NCBI RefSeq assembly: GCF_900129655.1
Contig: NZ_FQWK01000005.1
Span: 419,433-483,432 of the forward strand
Source: Bacteroides clarus YIT 12056
GTDB lineage: Bacteria; Bacteroidota; Bacteroidia; Bacteroidales; Bacteroidaceae
Direction of reading: 5' to 3'
DNA: 64,000 bases
Part shown: positions 24,395-32,435 of the stretch, one piece after another
How the letters are laid out: each line of letters begins with the position of its first letter
Position numbering within the stretch: the first letter of the stretch is position 1
Notes under the pieces: model-generated
What the model was told of the DNA's origin: nothing
The model's database searches: none
The model's input: only the letters and a program-made list of their open reading frames with translations
Translations under genes and position numbers: made by a program

Positions 24395-24913
24395 ATGGCA
24401 GGACTTAATAATAGAGTTAAGATTACAAACGATATAGAACTGAAAGACAGATTGGTTGCTATTAATCGTGTAACCAAAGTAACCAAGGGTGGTAGAACTT
24501 TTAGTTTCTCTGCTATTGTGGTAGTAGGAAATGAAGAAGGTATCATCGGTTGGGGCCTTGGTAAAGCTGGCGAAGTAACTGCCGCTATTGCTAAGGGTGT
24601 TGAATCTGCAAAGAAGAACCTGACTAAAGTGCCTGTACTGAAAGGTACGGTTCCTCACGAACAGTCTGCTAAGTTTGGTGGTGCTGAGGTATTCATTAAG
24701 CCGGCTTCTCACGGTACTGGTGTTGTGGCAGGCGGTGCGATGCGTGCAGTGCTTGAGAGTGTTGGGGTAACGGACGTTTTGGCTAAATCCAAAGGCTCTT
24801 CCAACCCGCACAACTTGGTGAAAGCTACTATTTTGGCATTAAGCGAAATGCGTGATGCCCGTATGGTTGCTCAGAACAGAGGAGTTAGTATGGAAAAAGT
24901 ATTTAGAGGATAA
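24395..24913 (+). CDS. rpsE: 30S ribosomal protein S5 (uS5)
   Basis: A 172-residue uS5 near the decoding site and mRNA entry. The N-terminal double-stranded-RNA-binding fold contains [21 protein letters not shown] and [10 protein letters not shown]; the C-terminal part has [20 protein letters not shown]. It ends 11 bp before rpmD. Confidence 0.98.
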   Translation: MAGLNNRVKITNDIELKDRLVAINRVTKVTKGGRTFSFSAIVVVGNEEGIIGWGLGKAGEVTAAIAKGVESAKKNLTKVPVLKGTVPHEQSAKFGGAEVFIKPASHGTGVVAGGAMRAVLESVGVTDVLAKSKGSSNPHNLVKATILALSEMRDARMVAQNRGVSMEKVFRG

Positions 24914-24924
24914 GGAGGAAGAAT

Positions 24925-25101
24925 ATGTCGACTATAAAGATTAAACAAGTTAAAAGTAGAATTGGTGCTCCTGCTGATCAGAAGAGAACTCTCGATGCAC
25001 TGGGACTTCATAAGTTGAATCGTGTGGTTGAACACGAATGCACTCCTTCAATTCTTGGAATGGTGGATAAGGTTAAACACTTGGTTACCATTGTTAAGTA
25101 A
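24925..25101 (+). CDS. rpmD: 50S ribosomal protein L30 (uL30)
   Basis: A 58-residue uL30: MSTIKIKQVKSRIGAP, then RTLDALGLHKLNRVVEHE and a final KHLVTIVK. It sits between rpsE and rplO as in the standard spc order. AAGGAGG (24912-24918) precedes the ATG by 6 nt. Confidence 0.97.
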   Translation: MSTIKIKQVKSRIGAPADQKRTLDALGLHKLNRVVEHECTPSILGMVDKVKHLVTIVK

Positions 25102-25131
25102 TTATTTGTTGAATATAAAACGAATTACAAT

Positions 25132-25578
25132 ATGAACTTAAGTAATTTAAAACCTGCAGAGGGATCTACTAAAACAAGAAAGAGAATCGGACGTGGTCCG
25201 GGTTCTGGCTTGGGTGGTACTTCTACCAGAGGTCATAAAGGAGCTAAATCAAGATCTGGATACTCTAAGAAAATCGGTTTTGAAGGTGGTCAGATGCCTC
25301 TTCAACGTCGTGTTCCTAAGTTTGGCTTTAAAAATATCAACCGTGTAGAGTATAAAGCTATCAATTTGGATACAATTCAAAAACTGGCCGAAGCTAAAAA
25401 ATTGCAGACTGTAGGTATCAATGACTTCATCGCTGCTGGTTTCATTTCTGCAAGCCAGTTGGTAAAAGTATTAGGTAACGGAACTTTGACTGCTAAGTTG
25501 GATGTACAAGCACATGCATTCTCTAAGACTGCTGTTGCTGCCATCGAAGCTGCTGGTGGACAAGTAGTAAAACTCTAA
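25132..25578 (+). CDS. rplO: 50S ribosomal protein L15 (uL15)
   Basis: A 148-residue uL15, a late assembly protein. The N-terminal Gly-rich RNA-binding tail (RKRIGRGPGSGLGGTSTRGH, then KGAKSRSG) and GGQMPLQRRVPKFGF are diagnostic. It is followed by secY after 4 bp, as in most bacteria. Confidence 0.98.
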   Translation: MNLSNLKPAEGSTKTRKRIGRGPGSGLGGTSTRGHKGAKSRSGYSKKIGFEGGQMPLQRRVPKFGFKNINRVEYKAINLDTIQKLAEAKKLQTVGINDFIAAGFISASQLVKVLGNGTLTAKLDVQAHAFSKTAVAAIEAAGGQVVKL

Positions 25579-25582
25579 TTCG

Positions 25583-26926
25583 ATGAGAAAAGCTATTGAA
25601 ACATTAAAGAATATATGGAAAATTGAGGATCTGAGACAACGGATCCTCATTACCATATTGTTTGTGGCAATTTACCGTTTTGGTTCGTATGTTGTATTGC
25701 CGGGTATTAATCCGTCAATGTTGACACAATTGCATCAACAAACAAGCGAGGGTCTTTTAGCCTTGTTAAACATGTTTTCTGGAGGAGCATTCTCTAATGC
25801 ATCTATCTTTGCATTAGGTATCATGCCTTATATCTCCGCTTCCATTGTGATTCAGTTGCTGGGTATTGCGGTACCGTATTTCCAGAAATTGCAACGCGAA
25901 GGTGAGAGTGGTAGAAGAAAAATGAATCAGTATACTCGTTATCTGACGATTATCATTCTGTTGGTTCAGGCTCCTTCTTATTTGCTCAATCTTAAAATGC
26001 AGGCTGGTCCTTCCTTAAATGCTTCATTAGATTGGACTCTGTTTATGCTTACTTCTACCATTATATTGGCGGCTGGAAGTATGTTTATTTTGTGGCTTGG
26101 TGAGAGAATTACAGACAAAGGAATTGGTAATGGTATTTCTTTGATTATCATGGTAGGTATCATTGCACGTTTACCGCAGTCTTTATTTCAGGAATTGATT
26201 TCCCGTATGACTGATAAGACCGGTGGTTTGGTGATGTTCTTGATTGAGCTTGTAGTCTTATTGCTTGTTATTGCGTTTGCCATTCTATTGGTGCAAGGTA
26301 CAAGAAAGATTCCTGTTCAATATGCAAAGAAAATTGTTGGTAATAAACAATATGGCGGTGCAAGACAGTACATTCCTTTGAAAGTAAATGCAGCTAACGT
26401 GATGCCTATCATTTTTGCTCAGGCAATCATGTTCATTCCTATTACTCTCGTTGGATTTTCGAATGTAAATAATGCGAGCGGTTTCATACATGCATTAACT
26501 GATCATACAAGCTTTTGGTATAATTTGATTTTTGCGGTATTGATTATACTGTTTACGTATTTCTATACTGCAATTACCATTAACCCGACTCAGATGGCTG
26601 AGGATATGAAGAGGAATAACGGTTTCATTCCGGGTATCAAACCGGGAAAGCAAACGGCAGAGTACATTGACGTGATTATGTCACGTATCACTTTGCCGGG
26701 TTCTTTCTTCTTGGCTTTGGTTGCTATTATGCCTGCATTTGCCGGTATATTCGGTGTGAAAGCAGAGTTTGCTCAATTCTTCGGCGGTACATCTTTGTTA
26801 ATTCTTGTAGGTGTGGTTCTTGATACTCTCCAGCAGGTTGAAAGTCATTTGTTGATGAGACACTATGACGGTTTGCTGAAGTCAGGACGTATTAAAGGCC
26901 GTAGCGGTACAGTGGCTGCGTATTAA
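25583..26926 (+). CDS. secY: Protein translocase subunit SecY
   Basis: A 447-residue channel subunit of the Sec translocon in the inner membrane, with about ten hydrophobic segments. Family landmarks are the plug region near GLLALLNMFSGGAFSNASIFALG, GIGNGISLIIM, and the cytoplasmic C5 loop FYTAITINPTQMAEDMKRNNGFIPGIKPG. It exports the many signal-peptide proteins found later in the window. It lies in the spc block 4 bp after rplO, with map 13 bp downstream. Confidence 0.98.
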   Translation: MRKAIETLKNIWKIEDLRQRILITILFVAIYRFGSYVVLPGINPSMLTQLHQQTSEGLLALLNMFSGGAFSNASIFALGIMPYISASIVIQLLGIAVPYFQKLQREGESGRRKMNQYTRYLTIIILLVQAPSYLLNLKMQAGPSLNASLDWTLFMLTSTIILAAGSMFILWLGERITDKGIGNGISLIIMVGIIARLPQSLFQELISRMTDKTGGLVMFLIELVVLLLVIAFAILLVQGTRKIPVQYAKKIVGNKQYGGARQYIPLKVNAANVMPIIFAQAIMFIPITLVGFSNVNNASGFIHALTDHTSFWYNLIFAVLIILFTYFYTAITINPTQMAEDMKRNNGFIPGIKPGKQTAEYIDVIMSRITLPGSFFLALVAIMPAFAGIFGVKAEFAQFFGGTSLLILVGVVLDTLQQVESHLLMRHYDGLLKSGRIKGRSGTVAAY

Positions 26927-26939
26927 TCTTATCTGAAGA

Positions 26940-27740
26940 ATGATATTTCTTAAAACTGAAGATGAAATAGAGCTGCTCCGTAAGAGTAATTTGCTTGTGG
27001 GGAAAACGTTGGCTGAGATAGCTAAGGTTATAAAGCCCGGAGTTACTACGAAAGAGTTGGATAAAGTAGCGGAAGAGTTCATTAGAGATAATGGTGCTGT
27101 TCCTACTTTCAAAGGTTTTCCCAATCAATACGGTGATCCGTTTCCGGCTTCAATTTGTACTTCTGTAAATGAACAGGTAGTACATGGTATTCCGAGTGAT
27201 GATGTGGTACTTAAAGAAGGTGATATTGTTTCTGTTGATTGCGGTACGTACATGAACGGCTTTTGTGGTGACTCGGCTTATACGTTTTGTGTAGGTGAGG
27301 TTGATGAAGAAGTTCGCAAATTACTGAAAGTTACTAAGGAAGCGCTATATATAGGAATACAGAATGCTGTTCAGGGCAAGCGGTTGGGTGATATAGGATA
27401 TGCTATACAACAACATTGTGAGTCTAATTCTTATGGTGTAGTGCGTGAGTTTGTCGGTCATGGCATTGGCAAGGAGATGCATGAAGATCCTCAGGTTCCT
27501 AATTACGGTAAGCGTGGTTACGGGACGATGTTGAAAAAAGGTTTGTGTATTGCAATCGAGCCGATGATTACTTTAGGTAATCGGCAAATAGTAATGGAAC
27601 GCGACGACTGGACAGTTAGAACCAAAGACTGTAAATACGCAGCTCATTTTGAGCATACCATAGCAGTTGGAAGTGGTGAAGCTGATATATTGTCATCGTT
27701 CAAATTCATTGAAGAAGTATTAGGAGATAAAGCAATTTAA
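26940..27740 (+). CDS. map: Methionine aminopeptidase, type I
   Basis: A 266-residue metalloprotease that removes the initiator methionine from nascent proteins. The five metal ligands are present: Asp in VSVDCGTYMNGFCGDSAYTF (two), His in GHGIGKEMHEDPQVPN, and Glu in AIEPMITLG and FEHTIAV. It lies between secY and infA, a common arrangement in Bacteroidetes. Confidence 0.97.
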   Translation: MIFLKTEDEIELLRKSNLLVGKTLAEIAKVIKPGVTTKELDKVAEEFIRDNGAVPTFKGFPNQYGDPFPASICTSVNEQVVHGIPSDDVVLKEGDIVSVDCGTYMNGFCGDSAYTFCVGEVDEEVRKLLKVTKEALYIGIQNAVQGKRLGDIGYAIQQHCESNSYGVVREFVGHGIGKEMHEDPQVPNYGKRGYGTMLKKGLCIAIEPMITLGNRQIVMERDDWTVRTKDCKYAAHFEHTIAVGSGEADILSSFKFIEEVLGDKAI

Positions 27741-27749
27741 GAAGTTAAT

Positions 27750-27968
27750 ATGGCAAAGCAATCTGCAATAGAACAAGATGGAGTTATAGTTGAAGCATTG
27801 TCTAATGCAATGTTTCGTGTTGAATTAGAAAACGGACATGAGATTACTGCGCATATTTCCGGTAAGATGCGGATGCACTACATCAAGATCCTGCCGGGTG
27901 ATAAAGTAAGAGTCGAAATGTCTCCTTACGATTTATCGAAAGGAAGAATTGTATTTAGATATAAATAA
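27750..27968 (+). CDS. infA: Translation initiation factor IF-1
   Basis: A 72-residue OB-fold protein, [23 protein letters not shown] ... [20 protein letters not shown] and [15 protein letters not shown], typical of IF-1. It lies 9 bp after map and 9 bp before rpmJ. Confidence 0.98.
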   Translation: MAKQSAIEQDGVIVEALSNAMFRVELENGHEITAHISGKMRMHYIKILPGDKVRVEMSPYDLSKGRIVFRYK

Positions 27969-27977
27969 AATTAAGAT

Positions 27978-28094
27978 ATGAAAGTAAGAGCATCCTTAAA
28001 GAAACGTACGCCAGAATGTAAGATCGTTAGACGTAATGGCCGTTTGTATGTTATTAACAAGAAAAATCCTAAGTATAAACAACGTCAAGGATAA
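27978..28094 (+). CDS. rpmJ: 50S ribosomal protein L36 (bL36), zinc-free form
   Basis: A 38-residue protein: [20 protein letters not shown], then [18 protein letters not shown]. Only one of the zinc ligands of the C-plus form (Cys14) remains, so this is probably the zinc-independent type, like uS14 in the same cluster. Confidence 0.96.
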   Translation: MKVRASLKKRTPECKIVRRNGRLYVINKKNPKYKQRQG

Positions 28095-28128
28095 TATTAT
28101 TATTTTTGCAAAAAAAATAATTTAGTAT

Positions 28129-28509
28129 ATGGCTATAAGAATAGTTGGTGTCGATTTGCCTCAAAACAAGAGAGGTGAAGTTGCGTTGACCTATGTATAT
28201 GGAATAGGTCGTAGTAGTTCAGCAAAGATTTTGGACAAAGCAGGTGTAGACAAAGACCTGAAAGTAAAAGACTGGACGGATGATCAGGCTGCCAAGATTC
28301 GTGAGATCATTGGTGCAGAGTATAAAGTAGAAGGTGATCTTCGCTCTGAAGTTCAATTGAACATCAAGCGTTTAATGGATATCGGTTGTTACCGTGGTGT
28401 ACGTCACCGTATCGGTCTCCCTGTTAGAGGCCAGAGTACAAAGAATAACGCTCGTACTCGTAAGGGTAGAAAGAAAACCGTTGCTAATAAGAAAAAAGCT
28501 ACTAAATAA
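28129..28509 (+). CDS. rpsM: 30S ribosomal protein S13 (uS13)
   Basis: A 126-residue uS13 of the 30S head. It starts [20 protein letters not shown] and has [15 protein letters not shown] and the basic tail [14 protein letters not shown] that reaches the P-site tRNA. A TATTTTTG sequence at 28101-28108 just upstream matches a -7 box but lacks a -33 partner, so an internal promoter is only a possibility. Confidence 0.97.
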   Translation: MAIRIVGVDLPQNKRGEVALTYVYGIGRSSSAKILDKAGVDKDLKVKDWTDDQAAKIREIIGAEYKVEGDLRSEVQLNIKRLMDIGCYRGVRHRIGLPVRGQSTKNNARTRKGRKKTVANKKKATK

Positions 28510-28520
28510 TAATTGTTGAT

Positions 28521-28910
28521 ATGGCAAAAAAAACAGTTGCAGCAAAAAAGAGAAATGTAAAGGTAGATGCTAATGGACAGTTGCATGTTCATTCATCTTT
28601 CAACAACATTATTGTTTCTCTGGCTAATAGTGAAGGTCAGATTATTTCTTGGTCTTCTGCCGGAAAGATGGGATTTAGAGGTTCTAAGAAGAACACTCCT
28701 TATGCAGCACAAATGGCTGCTCAAGACTGTGCTAAGATAGCATACGATCTTGGCTTGAGAAAGGTAAAAGCATATGTGAAGGGTCCAGGTAACGGACGTG
28801 AGTCTGCTATTAGAACTATCCACGGTGCAGGTATCGAAGTTACTGAAATCATTGACGTAACTCCGCTTCCACATAATGGTTGTCGTCCTCCGAAAAGACG
28901 TAGAGTTTAA
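28521..28910 (+). CDS. rpsK: 30S ribosomal protein S11 (uS11)
   Basis: A 129-residue uS11 at the platform, facing the mRNA exit. Motifs are [39 protein letters not shown] and the C-terminal [18 protein letters not shown]. The 115 bp that follow, before rpsD, hold no other gene and could contain an S4 control site. Confidence 0.98.
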   Translation: MAKKTVAAKKRNVKVDANGQLHVHSSFNNIIVSLANSEGQIISWSSAGKMGFRGSKKNTPYAAQMAAQDCAKIAYDLGLRKVKAYVKGPGNGRESAIRTIHGAGIEVTEIIDVTPLPHNGCRPPKRRRV

Positions 28911-29025
28911 GATTTACCTTTAATAAAAATGAAACTTGATATTGTTATTGGATTGTAAATTCTTCTCTACAATCGCGGCTGCAACAAATTAAGTTCATGA
29001 ATAACAATTAAATATTTAAAAAGAA

Positions 29026-29631
29026 ATGGCTAGATATACTGGACCAAAATCAAGAATAGCCCGTAAATTCGGTGAAGGTATCTTTGGAGCAGATAAAGTA
29101 TTGTCAAAGAAGAACTATCCTCCCGGACAGCACGGTAATTCAAGAAAGAGAAAAACTTCTGAATATGGTGTTCAACTTCGTGAGAAACAGAAAGCCAAAT
29201 ACACCTATGGAGTTTTGGAAAAACAATTCCGCAACCTGTTTGAGAAGGCAGCTACCGCTAAAGGTATTACCGGTGAGGTACTTCTTCAATTATTGGAAGG
29301 TCGTCTCGACAATGTAGTATTCCGTTTGGGTATTGCTCCGACTCGTGCAGCTGCTCGTCAGTTGGTTAGTCACAAGCATATTACTGTAGATGGTGAAGTG
29401 GTAAACGTTCCTTCATATGCAGTAAAACCGGGTCAGGTTATTGGCGTTCGTGAAAGATCTAAATCTTTGGAAGTTATCGCTAACTCATTGGCTGGCTTTA
29501 ATCACAGCAAGTATCCTTGGTTGGAATGGGATGACAACGCTAAAGTAGGTAAGTTATTGCACATACCTGAAAGAGCGGACATTCCTGAAAACATTAAAGA
29601 GCATTTGATTGTAGAATTGTATTCTAAATAA
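29026..29631 (+). CDS. rpsD: 30S ribosomal protein S4 (uS4)
   Basis: A 201-residue uS4, a primary 16S binder and, in Escherichia coli, the alpha-operon repressor. It begins [20 protein letters not shown] and has the S4 RNA-binding domain [20 protein letters not shown]. It is followed by rpoA after 11 bp. Confidence 0.98.
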   Translation: MARYTGPKSRIARKFGEGIFGADKVLSKKNYPPGQHGNSRKRKTSEYGVQLREKQKAKYTYGVLEKQFRNLFEKAATAKGITGEVLLQLLEGRLDNVVFRLGIAPTRAAARQLVSHKHITVDGEVVNVPSYAVKPGQVIGVRERSKSLEVIANSLAGFNHSKYPWLEWDDNAKVGKLLHIPERADIPENIKEHLIVELYSK

Positions 29632-29642
29632 TAATTAATTTC

Positions 29643-30635
29643 ATGGCGATATTAGCATTTCAAAAACCTGATAAAGTATTAATGTTGGAAGCGGACTCTA
29701 AATTCGGAAAGTTCGAATTTCGTCCGTTGGAGCCCGGTTTCGGTATTACCGTGGGTAATGCACTGCGCCGCATCCTGCTTTCCTCATTGGAAGGTTTTGC
29801 CATCACTACTATCAAAATAGAAGGTGTTGAGCATGAATTCTCCAGTGTTCCGGGAGTTAAAGAGGATGTTACTAACATTATCTTGAATCTGAAACAAGTG
29901 AGATTCAAGCAAGTAGTTGAAGAATTCGAGAGCGAGAAGGTAAGTATTACAATCGAGAATTCAAGTGAATTTAAAGCAGGTGACATAGGTAAGTATTTGA
30001 CTGGATTTGAAGTGTTAAATCCTGAATTAGTTATTTGTCATTTAGATTCAAAATCAACTATGCAGATAGATATTACGATCAACAAAGGTCGTGGTTATGT
30101 TCCTGCTGACGAAAACCGCGAATATTGCACCGACGTGAACGTAATTCCTATCGATTCTATTTATACTCCGATACGTAATGTTAAGTATCAGGTAGAAAAC
30201 TTCCGCGTTGAGCAGAAGACTGACTACGAGAAGCTGGTGCTTGAGATTACTACGGATGGTTCCATTCACCCGAAAGAAGCTCTGAAAGAAGCTGCGAAAA
30301 TTCTGATTTATCACTTCATGCTCTTCTCTGATGAGAAGATTACGCTGGAAAGCAACGATGTTGACGGCAATGAAGAGTTTGATGAAGAAGTATTGCACAT
30401 GCGTCAGTTGCTGAAGACCAAGCTTGTTGATATGGATCTCTCGGTTCGTGCCCTCAACTGTTTGAAGGCCGCCGATGTAGAGACTTTGGGCGACTTGGTA
30501 CAATTCAACAAGACCGATTTGCTGAAGTTCAGAAATTTCGGAAAGAAATCGCTTACCGAGCTTGATGATTTGCTGGAAAGTCTGAATCTGTCGTTTGGAA
30601 CTGATATTTCTAAATATAAATTAGATAAAGAATAA
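29643..30635 (+). CDS. rpoA: DNA-directed RNA polymerase subunit alpha
   Basis: A 330-residue alpha subunit. The N-terminal assembly domain carries [20 protein letters not shown]. After an acidic linker ([12 protein letters not shown]), the C-terminal domain (about 250-325: [20 protein letters not shown] ... [13 protein letters not shown]) binds UP elements and activators. It lies 3 bp from rplQ. Confidence 0.98.
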   Translation: MAILAFQKPDKVLMLEADSKFGKFEFRPLEPGFGITVGNALRRILLSSLEGFAITTIKIEGVEHEFSSVPGVKEDVTNIILNLKQVRFKQVVEEFESEKVSITIENSSEFKAGDIGKYLTGFEVLNPELVICHLDSKSTMQIDITINKGRGYVPADENREYCTDVNVIPIDSIYTPIRNVKYQVENFRVEQKTDYEKLVLEITTDGSIHPKEALKEAAKILIYHFMLFSDEKITLESNDVDGNEEFDEEVLHMRQLLKTKLVDMDLSVRALNCLKAADVETLGDLVQFNKTDLLKFRNFGKKSLTELDDLLESLNLSFGTDISKYKLDKE

Positions 30636-30638
30636 AAA

Positions 30639-31136
30639 ATGAGACATAATAAAAAATTCAACCATTTGGGTCGTACTGCCTCTCATAGAAACGCTATGTT
30701 GGCTAATATGGCGTGTTCTTTGATTAAGCACAAAAGAATCACTACGACCGTTGCAAAGGCTAAAGCTTTGAAGAAATTCGTTGAGCCTTTGATTACAAAA
30801 GCTAAGGACGATACGACAAATTCTCGTCGTGTAGTATTTAGCAATTTGCAAGACAAGTATGCTGTAACTGAGTTGTTCAAAGAAATCTCTGTGAAGATTG
30901 CTGATCGTCCGGGTGGTTACACTCGTATCATCAAAACCGGTAACCGTTTGGGTGATAACGCAGAAATGTGCTTCATTGAACTCGTTGACTACAACGAAAA
31001 CATGGCTAAGGAAAAGGTTGCTAAGAAGGCTACCCGTACCCGTCGTTCAAAGAAGGCTGCTGCTGAAGCTGCTCCCGCTGCAGAAACTGCACCGGTTGCC
31101 GAAGCTCCTGCTGCTGAAGAAGCGAAAGCAGAATAA
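30639..31136 (+). CDS. rplQ: 50S ribosomal protein L17 (bL17) with Ala/Glu-rich tail
   Basis: A 165-residue bL17. The core (about residues 1-120: [20 protein letters not shown] ... [20 protein letters not shown]) is normal. It is followed by about 45 residues that are first Lys/Arg-rich and then Ala/Pro/Glu-rich ([20 protein letters not shown]). Such low-complexity tails are common in Bacteroidetes bL17. It is the last gene of the cluster, before a terminator. Confidence 0.97.
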   Translation: MRHNKKFNHLGRTASHRNAMLANMACSLIKHKRITTTVAKAKALKKFVEPLITKAKDDTTNSRRVVFSNLQDKYAVTELFKEISVKIADRPGGYTRIIKTGNRLGDNAEMCFIELVDYNENMAKEKVAKKATRTRRSKKAAAEAAPAAETAPVAEAPAAEEAKAE

Positions 31137-31160
31137 TTCAACTATTCTTTTTATATATAG

Positions 31161-31193
31161 AAAGCCGTCCCAGAGATTGGGGCGGCTTTTTTG
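31161..31193 (+). terminator. Terminator of the ribosomal-protein supercluster
   Basis: AAAGCCGTCCC (31161-31171) pairs with the GGGGCGGCTTT arm, with one G-U pair, across a short loop and is followed by TTTTTTG. This is a typical strong intrinsic terminator. Confidence 0.9.
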
Positions 31194-31263
31194 TTTATAC
31201 TTTTATTTACATGAACAAACATTAAAAGATGTGTGTATAAAGCTAATCAATGAAATAAACTGT

Positions 31264-31271
31264 TATATTTG
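31264..31271 (+). promoter_or_regulatory. TATATTTG -7 box before a small exported protein
   Basis: It matches TAnnTTTG exactly. Transcription would begin near 31277, only a few bases from ATG 31281, suggesting a leaderless or nearly leaderless mRNA. No TTG is seen at the -33 distance. Confidence 0.45.
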
Positions 31272-31280
31272 CAGATAGTT

Positions 31281-31700
31281 ATGGGCAAATACTTAAAAGT
31301 CATAGGTTTTTTGGTGCTTGCGTTGGCTTTGTGGCAGACGTCGGGTGCTGCATTTACTGTCAGTGGTGCGGTAAGTGCGGAAGATTCTGTGAATATCCGG
31401 ACAGTGACTGCCGCTCATTATCAGGACGAGGCATGTTTCACTTCACCCCAATTGCCCTATCTGCCGGTTGCTGAGCTGGCAAGTAACAACGGACATGTCC
31501 AGTCGCTTACCATGTCCCGTATTCAGCGTTCCTATATCACTGAATATATCTTTTCACTGAAAGACTGGGTGGATAAGCTTGCCCAGCGCGAAGCGGTTCT
31601 GTCTTTACATAGAGAGAAACTCTATGATGCTACCGCTTACTACCGTTGCCAGCCTGTGTGTGAGTACTACATCTTCACACTGAGGCGAATCCTGATTTAA
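31281..31700 (+). CDS. Small exported hypothetical protein
   Basis: A 139-residue protein not recognised as a named family. It starts MGKYLKVIGFLVLALALWQT, a clear signal peptide; the in-frame ATG at 31269 lies inside the probable -7 promoter box and is rejected as a start. The mature part is mostly polar, with a helical region (YITEYIFSLKDWVDKLAQRE, about 85-105) and two C-terminal cysteines (CQPVC). A periplasmic location is inferred. It lies alone between two transcription units. Confidence 0.6.
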   Translation: MGKYLKVIGFLVLALALWQTSGAAFTVSGAVSAEDSVNIRTVTAAHYQDEACFTSPQLPYLPVAELASNNGHVQSLTMSRIQRSYITEYIFSLKDWVDKLAQREAVLSLHREKLYDATAYYRCQPVCEYYIFTLRRILI

Positions 31701-31810
31701 TGTCTTATTGTACTCGGGCTTTTTCTTGTGTACGGGCGCTGAGTGTCCGTATGGGGAGAGATTGTATTCTTTATTTCAATAATTCATTAATTCATAAAAC
31801 TATTTATATT

Positions 31811-32350
31811 ATGGCAACTCAAACAATCGACGCAACTCTTTTTGCGTCTTCACATCCCGATATCGCAAAACGTACAAGTGTTTCCGGACTCATCATCTCC
31901 TTGGTAATGATGGTAGTGGGTATTCTTATCTTTGTATCTATTTTTGAAATGAACGATAAATCCTCTACCATAAGCATGGGGCTGATGGTACTGGGCACGG
32001 CATTGATTTTATTGGGAGTATTCCGTTTGTTCTGGAAATCCAAAGAAATCGTGTACCTGCCTACGGGAAGCGTGGCAAAGGAACGCAGCATGTTTTTCGA
32101 TTTGAAATACATAGGTAAGCTGACCGAGATGATTGAAAACGGTAATCTGGACAGTGAGGCCGGAGTGAAAAGCGAATCAAGCGGTAACGTGCGTATGGAT
32201 ATTATGATTTCGCAGGACAACAAATTTGCTGCGCTGCAGCTGTTCCAGTTTGTGCCTTACACCTATACTCCGGTGACTTCCGTACGCTATTTCACGGGTA
32301 GCGAGGCGGCGGCAGTTTCGGCTTTCCTGTCTAAATGCAAGGCTGTCTAA
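31811..32350 (+). CDS. Hypothetical membrane protein with two transmembrane helices
   Basis: A 179-residue protein starting MATQTIDATLFASSHPDIAK. Two hydrophobic helices (about residues 25-46, SGLIISLVMMVVGILIFVSIF, and 53-74, ISMGLMVLGTALILLGVFRL) are followed by a soluble C-terminal domain of about 100 residues (DLKYIGKLTEMIENGNL ... VPYTYTPVTSVRYFTGSEAA). ATG 31811 is preferred to the upstream in-frame ATG at 31700, because that overlaps the previous stop codon and adds a non-conserved-looking segment. The family is not recognised. Confidence 0.65.
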   Translation: MATQTIDATLFASSHPDIAKRTSVSGLIISLVMMVVGILIFVSIFEMNDKSSTISMGLMVLGTALILLGVFRLFWKSKEIVYLPTGSVAKERSMFFDLKYIGKLTEMIENGNLDSEAGVKSESSGNVRMDIMISQDNKFAALQLFQFVPYTYTPVTSVRYFTGSEAAAVSAFLSKCKAV

Positions 32351-32399
32351 ATAAGTTCGCGTAAATAAAAAACAATCAATTTAGCTTTTCAGTATAAAG

Positions 32400-32435
32400 T
32401 GGGGATTAGTCGGTGACGGCAATCCCCATTTTTTT
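32400..32435 (+). terminator. Terminator overlapping the 3' end of the convergent MutS-like gene
   Basis: TGGGGATT (32400-32407) and AATCCCCA (32421-32428) form an 8-bp stem followed by seven T on the plus strand. It ends transcription of the 31811-32350 gene, and its stem includes the stop codon of the minus-strand gene. Confidence 0.75.

Noticed and set aside
31700..31810. Upstream extension of the 31811 membrane protein
   Set aside because: The ATG overlaps the previous stop codon and the extra 37 residues look like untranslated leader.
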